A program made the translations under genes and the position numbers. DNA of 64,000 nucleotides, taken from NCBI GenBank assembly GCA_010645155.1, contig JAAGOF010000071.1, forward strand, positions 803,106 to 867,105, written 5' to 3'. The stretch is from Tigriopus japonicus. Lineage: Eukaryota > Arthropoda > Copepoda > Harpacticoida > Harpacticidae. Positions 38,654 to 47,770 of this stretch are shown in pieces. The stretch's first letter is position 1. Every line of letters begins with the position of its first letter. Below the pieces are notes generated by a model, which was given only the letters and a program-made list of their open reading frames with translations, was not told the DNA's origin and searched no databases.

Positions 38654-39462
38654 CAGTTTGAAAAACAAGCCAACAAAGGTGAGTTAATTTCAGTGGCAGA
38701 CTGTGTTCAAAAATACAGGGCTAAATGTTGAAAAAAAAAAAAAAAAAAACCAGTAGTGATAACCGTGATATACCATATTTGTTCATTAATAACACCAAAA
38801 AACTTGCCATTCTAAAACACCTTGCACACCCTGGTTTCTTTTCCAACTTATTGATTTATGTTTCTTTTTTTCTGCAGATGAAAGTTGCGCTGATTTTGTG
38901 CATTTTTGCCATGTGCTTTGTCTTCTGCCAATGTATGGAACAATTTTCTGTTGGCTTAGGAAAACAATGCACTAGCTTCGACCAATGCGTGCCCCCATTA
39001 GGCTGCTTGCCATGGAGAGATGGTTCAGGACGTTGTCAACCCCTAATGTGCAAAACGTAAGAAAATAAGGTCTTGGAATCAACAGATTGGCTTCGTTTTT
39101 TCAATTTTACTTTCACATTTGTACCAAATGAAAGATAAGGTCTAGTCCTCCAGTGAGCTCTTCCAAGATAAATTTGGACAAAAGAATCATTTCCCTGGTA
39201 TTGCTAATGTTCATGATTGTCTTTAAAAAGTGGTTGATGGTCAGCAATGTGAATGTACTTACCGCATTGTTGAAATAATTTGTGCCCCTTTCTTTAAAAT
39301 TGTAGGACTGGAGAACGATGCGGAATTGCCAAGGGCCGATGTTGCACATGCGAGTACTCGTATTGCTACAAAATGCCAGGAGAGGGTGAAAAATCCAAGT
39401 GCACACCATTGCAACTCATTCCCATGGAAGAACGAGCTGAAATCAGAGGATTCAATGTTTAG
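38650..39462 (+). CDS. Secreted cysteine-rich peptide, gene C (111 aa)
   Basis: A 5'UTR exon (38650-38678) is followed by coding exons 38878-39056 and 39306-39462; the ATG is immediately after the acceptor TCTGCAG. The product has a hydrophobic signal peptide ending near residues 17-19. It keeps the same cysteine spacing as gene A (cysteines 31, 37, 43, 53, 58, 65, 72, 73, 75, 80, 91) and the block GERCGIAKGRCCTCE. Other residues differ widely, so A and C are old paralogues. AATAAA at 39500-39505 lies 38 nt past the stop. The intron before the ATG contains a 19-A run (38730-38748). The coding sequence is identical to that of gene D. As for gene A, a colipase/knottin-like fold is only suggested by spacing. 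Confidence 0.85.
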
Positions 39463-40166
39463 GCACGCATGCAGATGTGCCTCTCTCCAACAAAAATGAA
39501 ATAAATACAAGTGATGCATCCTAATTTGAGCAACCCGTGCTTCTTTTTTTATTCAAATAAATTCTTTGGACCAAAGAATGTATCTTAGGGAATTGACTAA
39601 CCTAGAAAGAGGAATCTTATAAGAAACATGGAAGCAGAATTGCAATCATGGTAAACAACAAAAAAAACAAGTATTGAACAAACAGATTGCGGAATATCTT
39701 CAAATAAAAGGCTTGTAACATGGTTTTGTTCCTACCTTAGAACAGTGAACTAAATCTATCACACTTTGATGGGTTTATAGAGAGACTGCACCAAAATGAA
39801 TGCATTGACATCTGGTACATTCCCGTTCCCGCGCAATTCAAACATGACGACAGCTACCAACTAGCTGGAAGAGACCTTGTATGTGTGTAGTCTGTGTATA
39901 TGCCTATGCAACGAATGGAAGTAAATCCGGGGGGTTAACCCTTAACTAACTACACTTTCGTGCTCTTCTTTCACGACACTTCAACATCACACACTTGGAC
40001 TTTGGTAGAGCATTTGTATTGGTAGATTTCAGTGTTCTGGCAAATAAGGTATCTATTGTGGGATAAATCTTTATATATTAGAAACTATAAACTATGGTTG
40101 GGTGGTCATTGTTTGCATCTGGGTATCATTGGCTTTAGAGGTCCAATTGGGGCTAGACTCGTGATG
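38771..40166. repeat. Segmental duplication, copy C (partner of inverted copy D)
   Basis: This block is repeated in inverted orientation at 42537-43778. It carries gene C from its first intron through the 3' flank but not its promoter. Relative to D it has 176 extra bases (39813-39988) bounded by ACATC on both sides. Confidence 0.9.
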
Positions 40167-40450
40167 GGAGTTTGGGTTAAAGCAATGTGAAACAACACCA
40201 AAATTTGGCAAATATTAAACTGCACTGATGGAAACACAACAGCTTTAAACAGTATCAAAAAACTTGCTGCAACGTGTCCCTGCATGTCCCTGCAATGTTG
40301 GACTCACCCTATTAGGTCGGCTGTTAAGGTAGTTAGGAATTATAGTAGAAGCATAGCTAGAAACACAAAAGAAGCATATGAGACGGAGTAGAACCAACCA
40401 TCCTCGATCAAGTTTCTTTACAAAAGTTGCTATTAAGAAACGCAGATTAC

Positions 40451-40551
40451 ATCTTGCAGAAAAAACTCGACTCGGAAAGGAAAGGCGAATTCGGTATGTT
40501 GAAAAGCGAAGAATTGAAGAGGCCATGTTTGATTTGAAGAAGAAAATGTGA
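40451..40551 (+). pseudogene. Truncated 3' end of the coiled-coil gene
   Basis: The last 33 or so codons of exon 3 and the stop of the coiled-coil gene at 33076 are repeated here, followed by its 3'UTR and AATAAA (about 40666-40671). The acceptor and upstream exons are missing, so no product is expected. It marks the direction of the duplication. The preceding 280 bases (40167-40450) match neither block. Confidence 0.88.
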
Positions 40552-41319
40552 ATACTGCTGTTTTGTGATTGCATTACACTAATGAGCTCAAATAATGAGC
40601 CTATTTCGTCTCCAAAACATTTCTGGCTGTCGTTTCTCTGGACCTCCCAGGAGGCTTTTGCAATCAATAAAAGATGCACCTTGTCAAATTATTTACCCTG
40701 CAATGTTGTTTTTTTAATCTACTGATTTGTAGACTCAGGTTGCTAAAACAGTCCTTAATTCTATGGGGATTGTCACTTTTAGTTCAACTATGATGGCTTT
40801 ACCCTTGCGCAAATCCTGTGTTAAGGCATAGATGATTCGTGACAGGATGACTTTAAAAATACTTTTTAGGTCAGGCATATTTTAAGGAAACAATTCATTA
40901 GTAGCTCCAACTTTGCATTTTAGTACTGTGATGAAAGAAAGGAAAATATGCAAGCTTTTCATGTGAATAGTTAGCTATCCACATTTTAAATAAATTTCCA
41001 GAAATTTGCAATTTATGTAGCAAACAATCTAGAATTTTAGATTTAGCGCCCATAATTACTTGGTAGTGTTTTATCCCCGCCTCAAAGATTGAAGACGATG
41101 CAACTGATCAATTGTGATCCTTTCAAGCCAACATTTAGGAGAGTATTCTTTTTTCTTTTTCTCTCTCTTTATAGCTCATTCTTTTCACGTGTCTCCATCG
41201 AAAACCTATTTGATTACACTGCCACAGGAGAGATTAGACTAGAAAGTTAGAGAAATAAACAAACTCTTGGCTGGATGCATCAAATCTTATTTTATTGCTT
41301 CAAACATTGTTGCTCTTTT

Positions 41320-42010
41320 TCAAACATTGAACAGAACTACCTTAGTTCGGACTCCACCTTCAAGTGGGATATCTTCAACGGGTGTACATACACCTTTCTC
41401 CTCGGGTGAGCTCTTATAGCAATAGACCCCTTCGCATGTGCAGCAACGCCCTTTGTACAATCCACATCGCTCACCTTCCCTGGAACAAGGGAATAAAGAA
41501 GCATATGAAGCAAGGATCATCTCCACTATGAATATGGCAATGAATTTTTGAACCAGTAGTGGTCAGTACTCACTTGAGACAAGCAGGAGGTTGGCAACGA
41601 TCCGCACCATTTTTCCACGCGTTACAGATCAGTGGAGGTTGACACATTTCGGAAGTTGTACATTCCTTTCCTTGTGGGACGAGACCTTGCCTAACCTGGC
41701 TTTGGCACGAGACCAAGCACATAGCGGCAATGCCCAAAAACAACGCAAATCTCATCTGTTAACAAAAACAATTCTCATCATATCATAAAGCTTGTAGAAA
41801 TGTTAAACAGGGCATAATATCTGCTCTTGAAAAACTCATTTGGCCATCACCCAAACCGAAAAACCATCCATCCCCATCCCCAGTAAAGCTAATAATAATA
41901 GACTACTCTTTATTGCTCTCAAGCAACCCTTTGACAAATATTTAACGCCCTTTCTTGTGGTAACTTTATGAATGGTTAAACCTACCTTGAAAGCTGGATG
42001 GTGTTTAAAT
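41320..42010 (-). CDS. Secreted cysteine-rich peptide, gene B (113 aa, same protein as A)
   Basis: Coding exons are 41574-41755 and 41320-41479, with a 5'UTR exon at about 41986-42010. Exons, introns and splice sites match gene A with no coding difference that I can find. TATAAAAG starts at 42044 on the minus strand, 34 nt from the initiator A at 42010. TTTATT at 41291-41296 supplies the poly(A) signal. Signal peptide, cysteine framework and uncertainties are as for gene A. It is probably functional because the whole transcription unit was copied. Confidence 0.83.
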
Positions 42011-42044
42011 GATGAATTTTACTTTGAGAGACAGTCCTTTTATA
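42007..42044 (-). promoter_or_regulatory. Core promoter of gene B
   Basis: TATAAAAG (42037-42044, minus strand) and the initiator TCATTT (42007-42012) sit 34 nt apart, copied unchanged from gene A. Confidence 0.68.
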
Positions 42045-42536
42045 TCAATTATACGCATTTGTAATACATCTGTGTTGGCACAAAAAAGCGAGTTTCCTTT
42101 AGAAATTGAAGCTCATGAATACTTGGAAAAAGTACTTGAACTAATTGGTGCTGATAAAACTAAGAAAGCGTTTTGAGATTTTCAATGTTCAAAAAAATGA
42201 ATTGAGCTGACAAAGCTGAACGCTTGGATTATTTTTTCGCAACTCCCATGGAGCAACGAAAGATATTAAATTACATAAACATAACTAATGACGCGTTTTC
42301 TTGAAACTACGCTTTTCAATTAACTAATGATGGATTTCAGGTTTTACTTACGTTGAATTGAAAAAAAGAGCAAGATTAAATGTTGCCAAAGGATGGAAAA
42401 ATGTCTGTAGATTGAATGATTACTTGAAGAATTACTCTTAGATTTTTTTTTATACTGAAACTTCACTTGAGCATGATTATTTTTATTTGTGTCACCAAGC
42501 CTCCACTATACTTCTGCTATTCTTCATCATATTCTA

Positions 42537-43778
42537 CATCACGAGTCTAGCCCCAATTGGACCTCTAAAGCCAATGATACCCAGATGCAAACAATGACCA
42601 CCCAACCATAGTTTATAGTTTCTAATATATAAAGATTTATCCCACAATAGATACCTTATTTGCCAGAACACTGAAATCTACCAATACAAATGCTCTACCA
42701 AAGTCCAAGTGTGTGATGTCAATGCATTCATTTTGGTGCAGTCTCTCTATAAACCCATCAAAGTGTGATAGATTTAGTTCACTGTTCTAAGGTAGGAACA
42801 AAACCATGTTACAAGCCTTTTATTTGAAGATATTCCGCAATCTGTTTGTTCAATACTTGTTGTTTTTGTTGTTCTACCATGATTGCAATTCTGCTTCCAT
42901 GTTTCTTATAAGATTCCTCTTTCTAGGTTAGTCAATTCCCTAAGATACATTCTTTGGTCCAAAGAATTTATTTGAATAAAAAAAGAAGCACGGGTTGCTC
43001 AAATTAGGATGCATCACTTGTATTTATTTCATTTTTGTTGGAGAGAGGCACATCTGCATGCGTGCCTAAACATTGAATCCTCTGATTTCAGCTCGTTCTT
43101 CCATGGGAATGAGTTGCAATGGTGTGCACTTGGATTTTTCACCCTCTCCTGGCATTTTGTAGCAATACGAGTACTCGCATGTGCAACATCGGCCCTTGGC
43201 AATTCCGCATCGTTCTCCAGTCCTACAATTTTAAAGAAAGGGGCACAAATTATTTCAACAATGCGGTAAGTACATTCACATTGCTGACCATCAACCACTT
43301 TTTAAAGACAATCATGAACATTAGCAATACCAGGGAAATGATTCTTTTGTCCAAATTTATCTTGGAAGAGCTCACTGGAGGACTAGACCTTATCTTTCAT
43401 TTGGTACAAATGTGAAAGTAAAATTGAAAAAACGAAGCCAATCTGTTGATTCCAAGACCTTATTTTCTTACGTTTTGCACATTAGGGGTTGACAACGTCC
43501 TGAACCATCTCTCCATGGCAAGCAGCCTAATGGGGGCACGCATTGGTCGAAGCTAGTGCATTGTTTTCCTAAGCCAACAGAAAATTGTTCCATACATTGG
43601 CAGAAGACAAAGCACATGGCAAAAATGCACAAAATCAGCGCAACTTTCATCTGCAGAAAAAAAGAAACATAAATCAATAAGTTGGAAAAGAAACCAGGGT
43701 GTGCAAGATGTTTTGTAAAAATTTTTGAATTTATATTTTTTTTGAATTCTTTGGTGTTATTAATGAACAAATATGGTA
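42537..43778. repeat. Segmental duplication, copy D (inverted copy of C)
   Basis: Reverse-complement copy of 38771-40166 lacking the 176-bp segment. It ends within intron 1 of gene D; beyond 43778 the sequence is unrelated to the upstream region of gene C. Confidence 0.9.
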
Positions 43779-43929
43779 TTTTAAGTTTATTGCCGTTGGC
43801 ACTTTTTAAAACCTTTAGACTTGTTCTGTTCTTTTCTGAACGATCTTCAAACAATCGGTTGGCATGGTTCGAACGTTTCAAATGAATCGTAAGTTCCAAC
43901 CCACCTTCGTTGTTTAGCGAAATTGAAAT
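43066..43929 (-). CDS. Secreted cysteine-rich peptide, gene D (111 aa, same protein as C)
   Basis: Coding exons are 43472-43650 and 43066-43222, with a 5'UTR exon at 43905-43929 (donor AAG|GTGGG). The coding exons are identical to gene C, but the promoter and 5'UTR exon are different sequence. TATAAAAT begins at 43962 on the minus strand, 33 nt from the initiator A at 43929. The poly(A) signal is TTTATT at 43023-43028. The product is the C-type paralogue with signal peptide and eleven mature cysteines. Expression may differ from gene C because only the coding body is shared. Confidence 0.83.
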
Positions 43930-43962
43930 GATACCTTTTCTATTATTCAACCACATTTTATA
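43926..43962 (-). promoter_or_regulatory. Core promoter of gene D
   Basis: TATAAAAT (43955-43962, minus strand) and the initiator TCATTT (43926-43931), 33 nt apart. It is not homologous to the gene C promoter beyond these two elements. Confidence 0.65.
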
Positions 43963-44305
43963 TCATTTACGTTTATGCATCTGCACTTTGGGAAACCTTT
44001 TTTGTTAATTGCAAAGAATATAGGGATTTCTATGCTCCATTGAGTCGAAATTTACTTGAAAGAATCTTTTTTATGAAAGCTTTAAATTTAGCTTTAAATG
44101 TCTAATTGAAAGCCACAAAAGACCTGACGCTTACTTTTTGCAATTGTTACAGAAATGTGTTAATCTATTTAGCATTACGTAACCCAATTTAGGAGGCCCT
44201 TAAAGGATTTTTTTTTAATTTGCTTTTCAGGATGAAGCCATTGAGCCCGTCATTCTTATGGAACCAACTCCAAAAGATTTGAGCACAACAATTGGATTCT
44301 ATTAG

Positions 44306-46266
44306 ATGGGGAACCTCCCCACCAGATAAACTTTAGCGTTAACCTATCTTCTAGTACATTCTAATATATGTTTCCTTTTTTTTAAATACTTTGCCTTTTT
44401 AAAAATATTTTTGCATATTAGTGTTCAAGTGGTTCTAGCATGTTTTGTCTAATCCGACAAGCTCAAGGATGACACTTGCACAAAAGTAAAATCTTGAGTA
44501 GTATTTGAACATTGTTCCCTTTCTGTCAAACGCTTGGAAGAGATTGACTTGGCTTAAACTTTGAAACAGCAACCATCAATTGAGGAGGCCAAAAAAGGCT
44601 GATTTGAAATCTTCGATTTTGAAAGACCAACGTGTTTTGAATTCAGGAATTTTGGCTAGCCTGCACGACAATTTGGGTCTAGTCCAGGCAGAAATCAGAA
44701 CCTCCACTCCAATGAGTGATTAATTGGAAAAAGAAAGTGGGGTGAACCATAAGGTTAAGACCTAATTAAAAGGCGTTTTGTCTGTTGCAAAAAAGACGAG
44801 AAAATTATGCATACTTCGACGGGATACCCGTCGATGATAATAATTAGGCCTAGGAATTTGATGCAAAAAAAACATTTGATGGCACTTTGGACCCTTTTTG
44901 CACTGATTTGGATTTTGAATGCTTATTTGCAGTGATTTATATTTCGAGCGTTTATTTGCATTTTCTTTTACATTTTAGAGACTAGTTGGGAAAATTGAAT
45001 GGAAGAACGTGATTTTAAAGGGTGGTTCAGTGATCAAATCCATTTTTTAAAAGTAGTTTATTTGGAAACTGGATTAAAATTGGATACGAAAACTAGCGAT
45101 TTTTCCAACTCGTATTTTTCATTTCACTTTTTAAACTGACTTTGTAATATGTGACATATGTGACCAACAAAGTCCCTTCTACGTGCTACGTATAATCGAA
45201 GGTTAATGCACCTTAGTAACCAACGGATGCCACCAAGAGAGATTTTTTCTTGCAAAATATACTTATTCCTTCCAAAAATATAGTTCGAAAAAATCGAATT
45301 GATAAAATCTAGTTTTGAAAATGAATAATGAATCAATTGAATTCGTGGATATTGTTGGGTTTACACTAATTTTAGCTTGCCATTACAACTTTAACATTGC
45401 AGCTTGGGTTGGAGGAGTTGTTCTTGAGATATCCCAAACTAAAGAATTGGTATTAGTTCGGTTACAAACCTCTTTTCTGAAGCACTTTTACATCTGCATG
45501 AAAAAAATCAAATATGAGATAAGTGATATGCTCCTCAAGAGACGAAAAATTGAATGTTTTACCCCCATAAGCCTTGAATTGTATAATATATAGAAGAGAA
45601 GAGAATATAGAAGCCTTGAATAATGATAATTATTATTAGGTTATGGCCCTAGCTTGGAGATCGTTTCTTTGCGACTTCGATTTCTTTGGTGGGAATGTGC
45701 TCTTCTATTAGCACAATTACGTTTAAAACTTCCTTTTGAAAAAATGATTGGATATAACTAGAGCGAGGATTTAAAAGTTTTAACTTAAAATTGAAAAAAA
45801 ACTTTTTTGGGACATTTTCGCCCAAAAAAAATTTTTGTTGGCGTGTTTGGAAAAACACAAATAATCGAGAAAAAAGAATCCCGGCTATAAAACAACAGAC
45901 AAAATAGGTTTTGCATTATCAACAAATTGAGAAGAGGAAACTTTTTTGGGTAATTTTGTGTGAAAGAAAACCTTTTTTGTTCATTTGTATCTGAACAAAA
46001 CCTTTTTTGCCCGTTTTTAGTTGTAAAAAACTTATTTTCCACATATTTCCAACTTAAAAACTTCTTTTTTGACATTTTTTCCAACTTTTTCCCGCCCTCT
46101 AGATATAACCCACTCAGATTAGTCAGAGGAGTTCCCTTCCCATGTCCCTCTTCCTAGAATCATTCCAAATTCCTTATATCTATGGACGGGAAAAAGTGCA
46201 TAAAAATTAATTGAAAGTGGAGCTAAAAGTGTTTAAAAATTAACTAAAAGTGAAACAAAAAATTGG
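44306..46266. other. AT-rich non-coding stretch
   Basis: No supported gene. It contains a small perfect hairpin (44817-44833, CGACGGG-ATA-CCCGTCG). About 45785-46095 is a degenerate tandem-like stretch in which CTTTTTTG-type blocks recur roughly every 30-40 bases; the lysine/phenylalanine-rich frames across it are by-products of that repeat. Confidence 0.5.
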
Positions 46267-47762
46267 CGTGGGTTCGAATCCTGTTGGGAATCGGATAGAA
46301 GCTGTCGGGAGAAATCCTTTTTTGCTTGATCAACTCAAAGAGTTAGGGATCCAGGGTAAGGTCCTGAATTTGATTGATAGTTTTATGAGCGAAAGGAAGC
46401 AAAAAGTTGAAGGATCTTTTAGTGGCATGTACGTATGATGTCAAGTCAGGTGTTCCACAAGGTTCATTTTTAGGTCCGCTCCTGTTTATTCTCTCTATTG
46501 CTCCTCTCAGAAGTTTAGAACAAAAGCCAGTATTTCTTCATATGCTGTTGACACAAAATTAGTTTGTTGAAGGAATGGTCAGGACTCAAAATGTTTAATT
46601 GAGGACTTGGAGAAAGTGTACACTTGGGTTGGTCAGAGTAATACGGCATTGAACGGGATAAAATTCCGCACAATGACGTATAGGACGTCAAAATTAAATG
46701 TTCCACTCAAAGACAAAGGAGGTTGTGATATTGAGCATGAGGGATTTAGGAGTTGTCGTCCAAAATGATGGAAAGTTTGATGAGCATATCCAGTTGAAAG
46801 TGGGGAAGGCGTTTCAAACGTGCGGCTGGATCTATCGCACTTTCAAGTCCAGAGATAGTATTACAATGCTAACTCTGTACATGGCGATTGTTCAGCCGCA
46901 TCTTGAATATGCCTCACCCATTTGGGCTCCAATGAGTTCAGCAGGTTTGCAAAAGGTCGAGCAGGTCCAAAGATGTTTTACTAGGAACATCACAGGAATG
47001 AGAGAGCTCTCGTATTGGGAGAGACTCCAAAAGTTAGGGCTATACAGTACTCAGAGAAGGTATGAAAGGTATCTCTGATACTGTATGTCATCAAGAGCAC
47101 TCATGGGTGAAATAAAGTATTTCTGCAGTAAGAAGGCAAAACCTATATTTAAGTAATATACATAATTATTATTTGAGCGGTTAATTTTCATTATTGTATA
47201 TTACCCCTAATCGAGGGAGGCGTCTCGTCAGATTTGGTAATGGAGGTAGTCTTGATAGCTGAATACTTGAATACGTTGAAGGTTTTGTTGCAAGGTTCGT
47301 CAGATTTGGCATCGAAGCTCCAATATCGATGTTCGGATGGTACAATGGGCTCTGTCCTAACCCAGGCTTTGAGATCAGTTGTAGTGGTTTTGAGGTTTTA
47401 CTTGCCTTTTGAGAGCACCTCCAAATCCAAGGGAACCGAGACTAGTTCGAACAATGAAGTCCTCCTCTCTTCTTTATCGGGCTCCTTCATTGTTCAATTT
47501 GATACCCATTAGTCTTCGTCGGGATTATGTAATAAGCTGATACTCTAACAGCTTTTAAAGCAGGGTTAGATAAATATTTGAATACTATTCCTGATCAACT
47601 CACTATTCAAGGGCTGCATAGATCTGCCAACAGTAATTCGTTTATAGACCAAAATTCGTTTAATTATTGATTATTTGAATTATTTCATTTATTATTTATT
47701 TTTTATTTTTTATTTTTGTAGGGAGTCACATTCCTTGCAGCGGTAGTAGAAAATCCGCTACC
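46267..47762 (+). mobile_element. Decayed non-LTR retrotransposon (RT fragment) fused to a SINE-like head
   Basis: It begins with the same B-box head as the 35.5-kb SINE (GGTTCGAATCCTGTTGGG). It then enters reverse transcriptase coding sequence of the Jockey/CR1 type: the LGIQGKVLNLIDSF block, the VKSGVPQGSFLGPLLF motif (about 46441-46490) in a shifted frame, then the active-site box. That box reads YAVD at 46541-46552 where YADD is required. The RT thumb region follows (GKAFQTCGWIYRTFKS, YASPIWAP, LGLYSTQRRYERYL), and the element ends with the 3' tail GGGAGTCACATTCCTTGCAG. Frameshifts, stops and a 242-bp insertion show it is dead. Confidence 0.78.
47108..47349. mobile_element. Possible insertion nested in the LINE remnant
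   Basis: Relative to the LINE copy at about 51185, 242 bases interrupt the coding sequence. ATGGG occurs on both sides (47103-47107 and 47345-47349), as expected of a 5-bp target duplication. The inserted sequence has no recognisable ends, so an ancient deletion in the other copy is the alternative. Confidence 0.4.
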
Positions 47763-47770
47763 AAACTAAA

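Larger units (their letters stand above)
40451..42525. repeat. Segmental duplication, copy B (direct copy of A)
   Basis: A direct-orientation copy of 36288-38365, about 4.16 kb downstream. It begins abruptly inside what was the coiled-coil coding exon and ends at a shared CTATTCTTC, 11 bp before the inverted block D. Small indels give a length difference of 3 bp. Confidence 0.92.

Noticed and set aside
39113..39519. Open frames antisense to genes C and D
   Set aside because: They are antisense to the cysteine-rich coding exons and introns and recur only because the block is duplicated.
36288..43778. Pure assembly duplication as explanation of blocks A/B and C/D
   Set aside because: B is broken inside an exon, C/D is inverted, and the copies differ by substitutions and a 176-bp indel; an artefact is unlikely, though long reads would settle it.
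45315..45593. 92-codon plus-strand frame with hydrophobic segments
   Set aside because: AT-rich chance frame without splice sites or homology that I recognise.
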